Counted from the first letter of the stretch, positions 1 to 8,929 are shown. The stretch: DNA of 64,000 nucleotides from Nakamurella flavida (GCF_030811475.1 NZ_JAUSQV010000001.1:2131501-2195500); one strand, 5' to 3'. Translations and numbers: made by a program. The notes: generated from the sequence alone by a model not told the origin.

Positions 1-70
1 CCCCGGAGGCGTAGGCGGTGGTGCAGCAGTCGCATCGACCGGAGCGGGTGGCGGGAACGGGAGCGGTCAT
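1..70 (-). CDS. N-terminal fragment of a small Cys-containing protein (cut by window edge)
   Basis: An ATG at 70-68 on the minus strand is preceded by a good Shine-Dalgarno (GAAGGA about 6 nt upstream). It opens a frame that runs off the left edge. The visible residues begin MTAPVPATRSGRCDCC, with a Cys-rich CDCC cluster suggestive of metal binding, and nearly every codon ends in G or C, as in real genes of this genome. Only 23 residues are visible, so no family can be named. The start is inferred from the ribosome binding site and codon bias. Confidence 0.45.
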   Translation of the reverse strand, partial: MTAPVPATRSGRCDCCTTAYASG

Positions 71-482
71 CGGAGATCCTTCAGGCAGGGGGCGGGGGGG
101 GCGGCGGTACGGGGACGACGCCGCAGGAGGAGGAACGCCGGCGCCGACCGGCACGGGGGGCGCGGTTCGGTGCGGTTCGGTGCGGTTCAGGGGGGCCGCG
201 GATCGCGGCGGTGTCCATCGGAGAGCGGGGCCGCGAGCAGGAGCGTCAACGGGGCGGGCACGGGAACGGGCACCGGCACGACGAGGGGGCGGCATCCGCC
301 TCGGCGTCACGAGAGGGACGACGAGCGGGGAGGAGGTCGGGCGCCCGGCGGGATCGACCGGCGGGGCAGTTCCTCGGTGGTGACCCGAGACTACCCGGCG
401 AGCGGCCGATCGGCGCCGGTCGTGGGATGCGTCTCCATCCCGACATCGGCCCGGGAGCGGGTCGGAGGGGGTTGCGACAGGG
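71..482. other. Intergenic stretch, no supported gene
   Basis: About 410 bases between the truncated gene at the left edge and the tRNA. The sequence is very G-rich on the plus strand. Open frames here have no recognisable protein content or ribosome binding site. The only structure seen is a short 10-bp tandem repeat (listed separately). It probably holds the promoter of the leftward gene at 1-70. Confidence 0.5.
161..190. repeat. 10-bp tandem repeat, three copies
   Basis: Three head-to-tail copies of a 10-base unit (consensus TGCGGTTCGG). The first copy starts with C and the last ends CAG instead of CGG. It lies in non-coding DNA with no known function, and may simply reflect replication slippage. 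Confidence 0.6.
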
Positions 483-555
483 AGCCGCCGAGGGGACTTG
501 AACCCCTAACCGCCCGATTACAAGTCGGGTGCGCTACCAATTGCGCCACGGCGGC
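483..555 (-). tRNA. tRNA-Thr (anticodon TGT)
   Basis: The minus strand folds as a full cloverleaf: acceptor stem GCCGCCG pairing with CGGCGGC, a D arm with GCGC...GCGC, an anticodon arm CCCGA-CTTGTAA-TCGGG that puts TGT at the anticodon, and a T arm GGGG-TTCAAGT-CCCC. Discriminator base is U. The 3' CCA is not fully encoded: the next bases are CC followed by C. TGT reads ACA and, by wobble, other Thr codons. Confidence 0.95.
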
Positions 556-672
556 CGGCCGGACGCAGGACGTCCGGATACGGCTGATCGAGCCTATCGG
601 GGCGTGGGCCACCACCGGTACGTGCCCACGCCCCCGACCGCCCACCCGGGGCGATCGGCTCGCCGGCGACGG

Positions 673-2601
673 TCAGCCGCCCGCCGCGGCCGGCGGGACC
701 TCGGCGGCGGTGGTCGGCGCCGCCGTCGTGGAGGGCGTGGCGCGCGCCGGCGCCGGGGCGCAGACGATGTTCTGCTGGCCGTTGTAGACGGTGGTGAAGT
801 TCTCGCGGCGGATCTCCGCGCCGTTGAGGTCCCGGATGATCCGGGTGTCCACGATCGAGAAGCCGTTCGTCCCGCCCGAGGCGCTGCACGATTCGCCGTA
901 GGGGATCACGACGCGTTCCGGCGGGGTCGTGTCGAACCGGTCGCCGGTGACGGACTCGACCTCGACGTGCTTGGTCCCCCACAGCCGGACGGTGATGTCG
1001 TCCGGGGTCCAGATGGTCTGGATGAGGACGCCGGTCGGGTAGTCGTTGGAGAAGGCCATGTCGATCTCGCCGTCGTAGACGGTCGCCTCCCGGCCCGGGG
1101 GGTACCGGGAGATGTAGAACGAGTGCGGCGTGTGCGTCACGTCGCCCATGCCGGCGAAGTACCCGGCGTTGTAGAGCGTGGTGGAGAACTGGCTGATGCC
1201 GCCGCCGACCGCGCTGGAGATGCGGCCCTCCTGGATGACCGCGGCCGGCACGTAGCCCTCGGCGCTGGTCCGCTGGCCGGTGAAGTCGTTCAGGGAGAAC
1301 GTGGCGCCCGGCTGCACGATGGCGCCGTTCACCTTCTCGGCCACCACCCGGATGTTCTCGCCGGAGTTCGACGCGAAGCCGCCGGTGGTGAACTCGCCGA
1401 TCACCTCGTTGATCCCCAGCGCCTGGACCTGTGCGGTGCTCAGCGCCGGCGCCGCGGACACGTAGACCACCGGGACGGCGCGCGCCGCGGGGTCGGCCGC
1501 CAGGACGGCACCGGACATCGCCGCCTGGGTGGCGTTCCAGTCGACGGTGCGGCCGTCCGTGCTGGGGGTGATGACGGGGGCGTCGGCGACGATGGCCACC
1601 GACGCATCGGCCGGGGCGGTCTGCGTGGCCTCGACCTGGGGGGTGACCGGGGCGCGGAGGGTGGCGGTGTCGACCGCGACGGTGAACCCGTCCGCGGCGT
1701 CCGGGGTGACGGTGGTGACCGCGGCGATGTCCGCGGCGGTCCGCTCCACCGTCGTGCCACCGGCGTCCAGCACCAGCGGTGCGGAGACCGCGGCACGCAG
1801 CTGATCGGCCGCCGCCTGCGTGGCCTGCGCCCCGGCCCGGACGGGCGACTGGACCAGGGGCAGGGTGGCCGCCTGGAACGCCTGCGGGCCGGCCCGCCAG
1901 GCCTGCTCGAGTGCTGCGGCGGCCGCCGGCACGTCGATGGCCGACCCGACGACCGGATCGACCTGCACGACGGTGGTGCCGTCCAGCCGGACGTCCCCCT
2001 CCACGGCCGCGACATCGGTCGCCGCGGCCGTGCTGGTCAGCCAGCCGGTGAAGGCGGCGTCGTCGATGCCGACCTGCGCGTCGACCGTCCGCTCGGTGAA
2101 GAAGGACCGCACCCAGGACACCGGGTCGGCGGCGCGCAGCGGCGCGGCGGCCACGGTCGCCGCGACGTCGTAGGTCAGACCGTTGTCCTGCGGGACGAAC
2201 TCGACCGGGCCGGACGCCGTCTGCAGGGTCACCGAGGCGCCGTACGTGTCGCCGCCGAGGTGGTCGGCGAGCTGGGTCCGGGCCTCCTCGGGGGTGAGAC
2301 CGCCGACCTGCACGCCGCCGATGCTCGTGTTGCGTTCGATCTCGCCGCTGGTCGTGCCCAGGTTGATGAGGTAGAGCAGGGCCACCACACCCACCAGCGC
2401 CCCGACCACGGCGGCGACGACGACCCCGGGACGGCGGCGGGCGGACGTGCCGCCGGGCTCGTCCGACCGATCCGGCTCGCCCTGTCCGACGGACGGATCG
2501 GCTGCCGCATCCTGCACCGGGACGGTGCCGTCCCCCTGCGCCGGGCGGTCGGGTTCCGGGCTCTCGTGGTCGATGGGCCCGGGCACTCGATCGTCGCTCA
2601 A
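673..2601 (-). CDS. VanW family membrane-anchored cell-wall protein
   Basis: A 642-residue protein. The first ~60 residues are acidic and Pro-rich and presumably cytoplasmic. One membrane helix follows (about 61-85, VVVAAVVGALVGVVALLYLI), then a long extracytoplasmic part. Residues ~90-370 look like tandem putative peptidoglycan-binding (PG_binding_4-type) repeats. The VanW domain (~380-520) contains the family-like stretches GATFSLNDFTG and GGGISQFSTTLYNA. The C-terminus is a low-complexity Thr/Ala/Pro tail. VanW proteins sit near glycopeptide-resistance genes in some bacteria, but no van genes are here and the biochemical role is unknown. Likely a surface protein contacting peptidoglycan. 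Start chosen at the ATG giving the full N-terminal region. Confidence 0.85.
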   Translation of the reverse strand: MSDDRVPGPIDHESPEPDRPAQGDGTVPVQDAAADPSVGQGEPDRSDEPGGTSARRRPGVVVAAVVGALVGVVALLYLINLGTTSGEIERNTSIGGVQVGGLTPEEARTQLADHLGGDTYGASVTLQTASGPVEFVPQDNGLTYDVAATVAAAPLRAADPVSWVRSFFTERTVDAQVGIDDAAFTGWLTSTAAATDVAAVEGDVRLDGTTVVQVDPVVGSAIDVPAAAAALEQAWRAGPQAFQAATLPLVQSPVRAGAQATQAAADQLRAAVSAPLVLDAGGTTVERTAADIAAVTTVTPDAADGFTVAVDTATLRAPVTPQVEATQTAPADASVAIVADAPVITPSTDGRTVDWNATQAAMSGAVLAADPAARAVPVVYVSAAPALSTAQVQALGINEVIGEFTTGGFASNSGENIRVVAEKVNGAIVQPGATFSLNDFTGQRTSAEGYVPAAVIQEGRISSAVGGGISQFSTTLYNAGYFAGMGDVTHTPHSFYISRYPPGREATVYDGEIDMAFSNDYPTGVLIQTIWTPDDITVRLWGTKHVEVESVTGDRFDTTPPERVVIPYGESCSASGGTNGFSIVDTRIIRDLNGAEIRRENFTTVYNGQQNIVCAPAPARATPSTTAAPTTAAEVPPAAAGG

Positions 2602-2702
2602 CGCGGCTCCTCAGCAGACTCGACCGTCGGGGTGATGACCCCGGACACGTTCGACCGGCACGCACAGTGCCGGCAGGGCCATTGTCCCCGACGGTCGACG
2701 CC

Positions 2703-3302
2703 TCAGATCGCGGCCGGTTCCCCCCGGAAGCCGGTGCGCTCGGCCACATCGTCCCCGTGCCGACCGGCGACGGGCCCGGAGTCCTGCTCCGGGAGCGGCA
2801 CCGGCGCACCGCCGGCCTCCGCCGCGGTGCCCACGAGGATCTCCCGGCACTCGGCCGGAGACACGTTCATCAGGGCGGCCAGGGCCAGGATGGCGCCGTC
2901 GTCCAACGTCATCGCCGAGGCCGACCCCCCACCGGACCGCAGCTCGAACCACCGACGGACGGGCGCGAGACGCGGATCCTCCGCCTCCATCACCTCGTCG
3001 ATGTCGACCGTCACCGACCCGGTTCCGGCGGTGCTCTGCCACCGGCCGATACCCCGTTCGGCCATGTTGAGCAGACCGCCCAGGTCCTCCCCCAGTGCCC
3101 GGGCGATCACCCACAGCACGTCGATCCGCAACGAGCGGTGACCCGTCTCGTAGTTCGCCAATGCCGCCTTGCTCACCAGCCCCCCGGTGCGCTGTGCGAC
3201 GTCCGCCTGCGTCAGCTTCTGCCGACGCCGGGACTCGCGTAACGCGCGACAGACAGCTGCAGCGAACAGCTCCTGTGTGTGCGCGTCGTACGCCTGTGAC
3301 AC
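2703..3302 (-). CDS. XRE/BldD-like helix-turn-helix regulator
   Basis: A 199-residue protein with an N-terminal XRE helix-turn-helix at about residues 18-80 (KLTQADVAQRTG...SKAALANYETGHRSL). A less conserved C-terminal half follows, with a short helical segment (DGAILALAALMNVSPAECREIL). The layout, an XRE domain plus a ~100-residue tail, resembles actinobacterial BldD-type regulators, but I cannot assign it to BldD itself. It is leftward and separated from vanW by ~100 bp. Its promoter region contains an unusual lower-GC stretch and a perfect palindrome at 3394-3411, which could be an autoregulatory site. Confidence 0.8.
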   Translation of the reverse strand: MSQAYDAHTQELFAAAVCRALRESRRRQKLTQADVAQRTGGLVSKAALANYETGHRSLRIDVLWVIARALGEDLGGLLNMAERGIGRWQSTAGTGSVTVDIDEVMEAEDPRLAPVRRWFELRSGGGSASAMTLDDGAILALAALMNVSPAECREILVGTAAEAGGAPVPLPEQDSGPVAGRHGDDVAERTGFRGEPAAI

Positions 3303-3772
3303 AACGGACCCCCGTCAATCGTCGGTGCGGGAACGCGGTGTTCCCGGTCGAGCGCCCGCGTGATGTCGAGTGACCCACCCGGCCGTAAGCCCAGGTGGGT
3401 GATCACCCACCACGGAACGTACGACGCTCAAACATTTCTACCACAGAGTAGCCGATTTTTGACTCTTTTGGAGCAATCGGCACCACTTGACGTAACCGTT
3501 ACGACGACTTCATGGCGGATAGTCATGGTGTCCACCCCCAATGCCCACTATCGGTGGCGGTTGGTGACGGAGCGACTACCTGGACCTCGGTCACAGAGGG
3601 TATCTCCGGCGCAGATCGTCGGGAACCCCAGGGGTACTCCAGGCGACCGTCGGGTGAACCCGGCAGCCGGCGACCACGGAGCGCGCACTGCGGCTCACCC
3701 GGTATGAGCGTTCACAAGGACGAGTCCGAGATCATGTCGACGGCCCGGTCGGGGGTCGACGGGCGGCCGACC
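3303..3772. other. Long intergenic region, locally low in GC
   Basis: About 470 bases between the XRE gene (reading left) and the 3' end of efeB. It contains no convincing gene: an open frame on the plus strand at 3360-3707 uses many A/T-ending codons, unlike real genes here. The part around 3420-3530 is clearly less GC-rich than its surroundings, as expected for promoters. Two perfect inverted repeats lie in it, at 3394-3411 and 3491-3503. Confidence 0.6.
3394..3411. promoter_or_regulatory. 18-bp perfect palindrome upstream of the XRE gene
   Basis: GGTGGGTGA followed directly by its reverse complement TCACCCACC, about 92 bp upstream of the XRE start codon. Its symmetry and position suggest a binding site for a dimeric regulator, possibly the XRE protein itself. 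A second, smaller inverted repeat (CGTAAC-C-GTTACG) lies at 3491-3503. Function is inferred from position only. Confidence 0.5.
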
Positions 3773-5086
3773 TCAGACCAGGTCGCCGAGCAGACCCTTG
3801 CCGAACCAGTCGCCCGCTCCGCTCACCCCGGGCGGGCAGGCCCACAGGCCGCCGCCGATGTGCGCGATGTACTCGTTCAGGGCGTCGGACCGGCCGAGGC
3901 GGGTCTGGATGGCCTTGAACTGGGTCTGCGGATCTCGCTGGAACGCGATGAAGAAGAGCCCGGCGGCCAGCTTCCCGGTATCCGGGTCCTGTCCGTCGGT
4001 GTAGTTGTACCCGCGCCGCAGCAACCGCGCCCCGCCGTTGGTCTCGGGGGCGGCCAGCCGCACGTGGGAGGCCACGTCGATGACCGGCTTGCCGTCGGCC
4101 TGGGCGGCGAAGTCGATCGGGGTGAACTCCTCACCGCCGGTCAACGGGGCACCGCTGGACTTCGTCCGCCCGAAGATGCGCTCCTGGTCGGTCAACGGGT
4201 CGGTGTCCCAGGACTCGATCTCCATCCGGATCTTCCGCGCGACCAGGTAGGAGCCGCCGGCCATCCACGCCGTCGGACCGGCGTCCGCGGCGGCGGGCAC
4301 GAACACCTGCTCCTGCACGGCGGTCACGTCGTCGGCGTGGATGTTGTTGGTGCCGTCCTTGAACCCGAACAGATTGCGCGGCGTCACCTGGCCCGCCCCG
4401 GTGGCCGAGGCGCGCCCGAAGCCGAGCTGGGACCAGCGCAGCACCGCCGTGCCGCGCGCCGCGCGCACCATGTTGCGGATCGCGTGGAACACCACCTGCG
4501 GATCATCGGCGCAGGCCTGGATGCACAGATCGCCGTCGGACAGACCCGGCTTCATCACCGCGTCACCCGGGATGGTGCCGAACGGCGTCAGCTCGGGGGG
4601 CATCCGGTCGGCCAGGCCGAACCGGTCGTCGAACAGCGACGGCCCGAACCCCACCGTGATGGTCAGCGAGTGCGGGCCGAGATCCTCCGCCTCGCCGGTG
4701 TCGAACGGCGGCTGCTCGTCGCGCACCGGGGAATCGCTGACCGGCCTCCCCGCGGTGAACCGGGCCGCCATCGCCGCCCACCGGCCGAGCATGCGCGCCA
4801 ACTCCTGCACGTCGGTCGTCGTCACGTCCAGCGAGGCGAACATCAACCGTTCCTGCTGCGCGGTGGTGATGCCCGCCTGGGTCGAGCCGTAGAACGGCAC
4901 CACCGCGGCCGCCCGGTCCACCGACGCCGCACCCAGGTCCGCCGTCGCGGCCTGCGCCACCGGGGCGGCGGTGGCCTCCCGGATCCCGAAGCCGGCGGCG
5001 CCGCCGACGGCCAGACCGGCGGTCGCCGCTGCGGCACCACCGAGGAAGCGGCGGCGGGACGGCCCGGGTTCGCGGGTGGGGCTCAT
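3773..5086 (-). CDS. efeB: Tat-exported DyP-type heme peroxidase EfeB
   Basis: A 437-residue dye-decolorizing peroxidase, last gene of the efeUOB iron-uptake operon. It is thought to act outside the membrane, oxidising Fe(II) or handling heme iron for delivery to EfeO/EfeU. The N-terminus has a twin-arginine signal (SRRRFLGG, about residues 10-17) followed by an Ala/Gly-rich hydrophobic stretch. The DyP signature GFKDGTNN carries the distal Asp of the GxxDG motif. VASHVRLA supplies the probable proximal heme His, and RRGYNY lies in the usual C-terminal position. I chose the ATG at 5086 because it places the Tat motif at the N-terminus; a longer frame continues upstream but overlaps efeO. Confidence 0.93.
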   Translation of the reverse strand: MSPTREPGPSRRRFLGGAAAATAGLAVGGAAGFGIREATAAPVAQAATADLGAASVDRAAAVVPFYGSTQAGITTAQQERLMFASLDVTTTDVQELARMLGRWAAMAARFTAGRPVSDSPVRDEQPPFDTGEAEDLGPHSLTITVGFGPSLFDDRFGLADRMPPELTPFGTIPGDAVMKPGLSDGDLCIQACADDPQVVFHAIRNMVRAARGTAVLRWSQLGFGRASATGAGQVTPRNLFGFKDGTNNIHADDVTAVQEQVFVPAAADAGPTAWMAGGSYLVARKIRMEIESWDTDPLTDQERIFGRTKSSGAPLTGGEEFTPIDFAAQADGKPVIDVASHVRLAAPETNGGARLLRRGYNYTDGQDPDTGKLAAGLFFIAFQRDPQTQFKAIQTRLGRSDALNEYIAHIGGGLWACPPGVSGAGDWFGKGLLGDLV

Positions 5087-5157
5087 GACTCTCCGAGACA
5101 GGCGGCGGGGCGGACGTGCGGCGGTGGAACGGGTCGAACGGTGGAACGGACCTTCGA

Positions 5158-6417
5158 TCAGGTGGTGATCTTGGCCGAGATCGCCGACAGCGGCTCCTGC
5201 ACGGCGAGCAGGGCGTCGGTCAGCGTCTTCTTGTCCTCGGTCGTGAGCTGGTCGTACGGCCGCCAGCCACCCAGCGCCGCCGGGTCGCGGTAGGCGGACA
5301 GGGTCGTGGTCAGCGCGTCGAACTGGGACGAGATCTGCGGGACCAGGGTCGGGTCGATGACGTCCAACGCGGGCTTCAGGGTGGCGAAGGCCTGCAGCGA
5401 ACCCTCCACGTTGGCCTCGAAGTCGAGCAGGTCGATACGGCTGTAGGCCTCCTCCTCGCCGGTGATCTTGGAGGCCAGCACCTCGTCGAGCAGGCCGGAG
5501 GCACCGTTGGCGATCTCGAAGGCCTGGTAGCCGCCGGAGCCGGCGGTGGTGGCCGCGGACAGCTCGGCCGCCTTGCTCTGCAGCTCGGCGCAGTCGGCCA
5601 CGAGCTGGTCGGCCAGTTCGGTCAGTCCGTCGGTGGTCCGGTCGACGAACAACGCCTTCTCGATGGGGTGGAAACCGGTCCACGGGGTGCCGGCCTCGAC
5701 GTCGCCCTCACGCAGGTCGATGGCCGGGTCCAGGTCGGGGAACGACTCCGCGACGGGCTCGATGCGCTCGTAGAACGGGCGGGCCTTGGCGTACGCCTGC
5801 TGGGCGGCGGCCAGGTCACCGGCCCGGATCGCGTCGGCCAGCTCCTGCACGGGCGGCAGCAGGAACTCGATCTGGTCGTCGACGTAGGTGGCGTAGTCGA
5901 CGGTGGCCTGGGTGAGCAGGGCGCCCACGTCACCGCCCTGCTCCTGCGCCTGTCCGCCGGTCACCGTGAACGCCCGGCGCTCGGTGGACCCGCCCGGGCA
6001 GTAGATCTCGTAGGAGCCGCCGTCGAGCCGGGCGGAGAAGGTGCTGTCGAAGCCGGGCGCCAGGTTCTCCCGCTCGCCGACGATGCGCTGGTCGGAGACC
6101 AGTTCGACCTCGGTCACCCCCACCGCGTCCAGGTTGGTGACCGTGAAGGTGACGGGGCCGGCCGGCACGGTGTCCGGGCTGGCGGTGCAGCCGTCCGCGT
6201 CGGAGACGGTCACCGTGACCTGACCGTCCACGGCCGGCGTCGAGCTCCCGGTCGAGCCGGCCCCGCCGGACGACTCCGCGGCGGACGTGGCCGCCGAGGT
6301 GGCCGCGCCGGTGGAGGCGGCCGGGCTCGACCCGCAGGCTGCCAGGGTGAGGGCGGTCAGGGCGGCGGCCGTGACGGCGACGGGGCGCCGGACGGAGCCG
6401 GGACGGTGGATGCGCAT
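5158..6417 (-). CDS. efeO: Iron-uptake lipoprotein EfeO (cupredoxin plus M75 domain)
   Basis: A 419-residue protein with a lipoprotein signal (LTALTLAACGSS, lipid-accepting Cys at about 28) and an Ala/Ser linker. A cupredoxin-like EfeO N-domain follows (~70-155), then a C-terminal imelysin/M75-type helical domain (~170-419). The helical domain has FHPIEKALF, which resembles the HxxE metal-binding motif of EfeO/imelysins. EfeO is the extracytoplasmic partner that passes iron to the EfeU permease. It lies between efeU (72 bp gap) and efeB (71 bp gap) in the same direction, the standard order. A GGGAG ribosome binding site precedes the ATG. Confidence 0.93.
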   Translation of the reverse strand: MRIHRPGSVRRPVAVTAAALTALTLAACGSSPAASTGAATSAATSAAESSGGAGSTGSSTPAVDGQVTVTVSDADGCTASPDTVPAGPVTFTVTNLDAVGVTEVELVSDQRIVGERENLAPGFDSTFSARLDGGSYEIYCPGGSTERRAFTVTGGQAQEQGGDVGALLTQATVDYATYVDDQIEFLLPPVQELADAIRAGDLAAAQQAYAKARPFYERIEPVAESFPDLDPAIDLREGDVEAGTPWTGFHPIEKALFVDRTTDGLTELADQLVADCAELQSKAAELSAATTAGSGGYQAFEIANGASGLLDEVLASKITGEEEAYSRIDLLDFEANVEGSLQAFATLKPALDVIDPTLVPQISSQFDALTTTLSAYRDPAALGGWRPYDQLTTEDKKTLTDALLAVQEPLSAISAKITT

Positions 6418-6489
6418 GCGAACTCCCAGGGGTGGGCGGCCGGAGCCGCTCGGGGTGTGACGGGGGGGGTGGCTCGGGGGCGGGATGGC

Positions 6490-8220
6490 TCAGGAGCGGG
6501 TGACGCTCGGCGCCGGGATCTGCGGGGAAGCCGCGACGGGCGGCCGTCGGTCGGGAGCGGGCCCGGACCCGGTGACGACGCGGGACCGGCGGCGGCCGAC
6601 GAGGGCGGCGGCGATCAGCAGGGTCACCCCGAACACCCCGACCAGGGCGGGGACGACCTGACCGAGCACCTGGTGCTGATCCCGCTGGCCGGCGGCGGCC
6701 CGGGCCAGCGCGACCTGGTCGGCGCGCACCTGCTCGGTCCAGCCCGCGGTGAGCGAGGCGACGTCGCCGACGGGGATGGTGCTGCCGGCCGGGGTGGTCA
6801 CCCGCAGTGCGGTGGTCCGGGCCAGGTCGACGCCGAGGATCTCGCCGGAGACCGGGTCGATGCGGACGGTCGCCTGCGTGGTGTCGACGTAGGCGACGGC
6901 CATCGCGGTGTCGGCGTCGCCCGACCGGAGGCCGACCGGGAAGCGGCCGCCGTTGGCCGCAGCCACCTGGGTGCCGGTCACCGTGGCGGGCAGACCGGCC
7001 GCCACGACAGCGTCGGCGTCCAGGGCCGTCCCCGCCGCAGAGCCGATCAGGTCGACCGCGGCGAGGCCGCCGACGGTGTCCGCCCCGCCGACCGTCAGGG
7101 GCACGGTGATGGTGGACGCCCCGCCGTCGACGGTGGCGGTGATCTCGGCCTGCACGGTGCTACCGGGGGTGAGCGCGAGGCGGCCGGTGTCGCCGGCGGT
7201 CAGACCGGACAGCTGCACCGACGCCGTCCCGTCGACGCTCGCGTCGGCCTGGCCGGCGGTCGCCCGGGTGCCGGCCAGCGCGGCCGGTCCGGCCGGGGCG
7301 CCCGCCTGCACCAGCGGGGCGGGGGCGGACGGCGCCAGCACGGCGAAGGCCAGCGCGAGCACCAGGGCGCCGGCGCCGACCCCGGCGAGCAGCCGCCGCA
7401 GACCGGCCGGGCTCGGCATGCGCTTCACCGGCCAGAGCACGACGGCCAGCATCGGCACGACGTAGAGCACCCAGGCCAGCACCTCGACCAGGGGCATCGC
7501 CGAGCGGATGCCGAGCATCCCGGTGAGCAGGGACTCCACGACCGAACCGGGCCGGGCCACGGCGGACAGGTCGACCGCCTGCTGCTGGCCGCCGGTGAGC
7601 CAGCCGGCCTCGTAGGCCGCGCGCAGGGTGCTCATCACCAGGCCGCCGGCCACCAGTACCAGCACCACCCCGGTGATGCGGAAGAAGCGGGAGAGGTTGA
7701 GCCGGACCCCGCCGCGGTAGATGAGGTAGCCGAGCACGATCGCCAGGGCGAGCCCGAGCACGATGCCGACGACGGCCTCGACGGGCGACAGCGCGGACTG
7801 GAACGCGGCGAGCAGGAAGACCGCCGTCTCGAAGCCCTCCCGGATGACGGCCAGGAAGGCCATCGACGCCAGGGCCAGCGCCGACCCACTGGCCAGCGCC
7901 GATCCGGCGGCGGCCTGGAGATCGCCGCGCAGGTCCCGGCTGTGCCGCCGCATCCACAGCACCATGTAGCTGATCATCAGCACGGCGACCGCGGCCACCA
8001 CGCACTCGAGCATCTCCTGCTGGCGCTGCGGGAGACCGGCGTTGACGACCTGCAACCCGATGCCGACGGCCAGGCAGAGCAGCACCGCGGCGCCCACTCC
8101 GACCCACATCCGCACCAGCGCGTCGCGACGGCCGCTGCGGGTCAGGAACGCGGCGATGATGCCGACGATGAGCGCGGCCTCGAGGCCCTCGCGGAGCCCG
8201 ATCACGAACGTCGCGAGCAT
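6490..8220 (-). CDS. efeU: FTR1-type high-affinity iron permease EfeU with long C-terminal extension
   Basis: A 576-residue membrane protein. Residues 1-285 form the FTR1/EfeU permease with two REGxE iron-binding motifs, REGLEAAL (about residue 9) and REGFETAV (about residue 127). Typical EfeU ends near 280. Here a further helix (~300-320), a ~200-residue soluble region rich in Thr/Val/Ala, and a final membrane helix (~525-545) follow. The extension probably faces outward and its role is unknown. It is the first gene of efeUOB. The ATG is preceded by GGAG. A probable iron-repressor box lies 68 bp upstream at 8288-8306. Confidence 0.9.
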   Translation of the reverse strand: MLATFVIGLREGLEAALIVGIIAAFLTRSGRRDALVRMWVGVGAAVLLCLAVGIGLQVVNAGLPQRQQEMLECVVAAVAVLMISYMVLWMRRHSRDLRGDLQAAAGSALASGSALALASMAFLAVIREGFETAVFLLAAFQSALSPVEAVVGIVLGLALAIVLGYLIYRGGVRLNLSRFFRITGVVLVLVAGGLVMSTLRAAYEAGWLTGGQQQAVDLSAVARPGSVVESLLTGMLGIRSAMPLVEVLAWVLYVVPMLAVVLWPVKRMPSPAGLRRLLAGVGAGALVLALAFAVLAPSAPAPLVQAGAPAGPAALAGTRATAGQADASVDGTASVQLSGLTAGDTGRLALTPGSTVQAEITATVDGGASTITVPLTVGGADTVGGLAAVDLIGSAAGTALDADAVVAAGLPATVTGTQVAAANGGRFPVGLRSGDADTAMAVAYVDTTQATVRIDPVSGEILGVDLARTTALRVTTPAGSTIPVGDVASLTAGWTEQVRADQVALARAAAGQRDQHQVLGQVVPALVGVFGVTLLIAAALVGRRRSRVVTGSGPAPDRRPPVAASPQIPAPSVTRS

Positions 8221-8287
8221 GATTCTCCGGTGTCCTGACGGTGGGGGGCCTGGCCACTAGCGGCTGCAGACCTGAGCTGAGCCTAGG

Positions 8288-8306
8288 CTTGGTTAGGGCG
8301 ACCTTA
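8288..8306. promoter_or_regulatory. Probable IdeR/DmdR iron box controlling efeUOB
   Basis: The core GGTTAGGGCGACCTTA (8291-8306) matches 12 of 16 positions of the actinobacterial IdeR/DmdR consensus GGTTAGGCTAACCTAA. It sits 68 bp upstream of the efeU ATG, where a repressor would block the promoter when Fe(II) is plentiful. The same interval may also overlap the promoter of the divergent def gene. No experimental support; motif comparison by eye. Confidence 0.65.
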
Positions 8307-8359
8307 CACCCGGCGACGGCGACCGAACCGGCCCCGGCGGCCACGTAATCTCTGCACCC

Positions 8360-8929
8360 ATGAGCATTCGCCGCATCGTGATCGTCGGGGAGCCCGTGCT
8401 GCACCGGCCCACCCGCCCGGTCACCGTCTTCGACCAGGAGCTGGCCGACTTCGTCGAGGACCTCTTCGACACCAACACCGCGGCCAACGGGGCCGGACTC
8501 GCAGCCAACCAGGTCGGCGACGACCGCCGGGTGTTCGTCTACGACTGCCCGGACGGCGGCGAGCGCCGCCGCGGCTACGTGGTGAACCCGAGCATCACCA
8601 CCTCCGGGGTGCCGGAGACCATGCCCGACCCGGACGACGACTACGAGGGCTGCCTCTCGGTGCCGGGCGAGAACTTCCCCACCGGGCGGGCCGAGTCGGC
8701 CACCGTGACCGGGGTCGACGTGCACGGCGAGCCGGTCGAGGTGTCCGGCACCGGGTTCTTCGCGCGCTGCCTGCAGCACGAGGTCGACCACCTCGACGGG
8801 TTCCTCTACCTGGACCGCCTCGTCGGCCGGAACGCCCGGGCCGGCAAGCGGGCGGTGCGGGACAACGGCTGGGGCGTGCCCGGGCTCTCCTGGCTGCCCG
8901 GGTCGGATCCGGACCCGTTCGGCCACTGA
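8360..8929 (+). CDS. def: Peptide deformylase
   Basis: A 189-residue metalloenzyme that removes the formyl group from the N-terminal Met of new proteins. All three family motifs are present: [10 protein letters not shown] (44-53), EGCLS (96-100, metal-ligand Cys98) and HEVDH (140-144, two ligand His and the catalytic Glu141). Length is normal. The ATG has no obvious Shine-Dalgarno close upstream, so it may be translated from a short leader. It is divergent from efeU, and the two genes share a ~140 bp promoter region. Confidence 0.95.
   Translation: MSIRRIVIVGEPVLHRPTRPVTVFDQELADFVEDLFDTNTAANGAGLAANQVGDDRRVFVYDCPDGGERRRGYVVNPSITTSGVPETMPDPDDDYEGCLSVPGENFPTGRAESATVTGVDVHGEPVEVSGTGFFARCLQHEVDHLDGFLYLDRLVGRNARAGKRAVRDNGWGVPGLSWLPGSDPDPFGH

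Noticed and set aside
161-190. CRISPR-like array at the 10-bp repeats
   Set aside because: The units are contiguous, only 10 bp long and without spacers. No cas gene is in the window.
3360-3707. A 115-codon plus-strand frame in the gap before efeB
   Set aside because: Many codons end in A or T, unlike other genes in the window. No ribosome binding site or recognisable domain.
5116-8238. A 1040-codon open frame on the plus strand
   Set aside because: It is fully antisense to efeO and efeU, which have complete family motifs. The product is a repetitive Gly/Arg/Asp-rich translation, as expected for the opposite strand of GC-rich genes.
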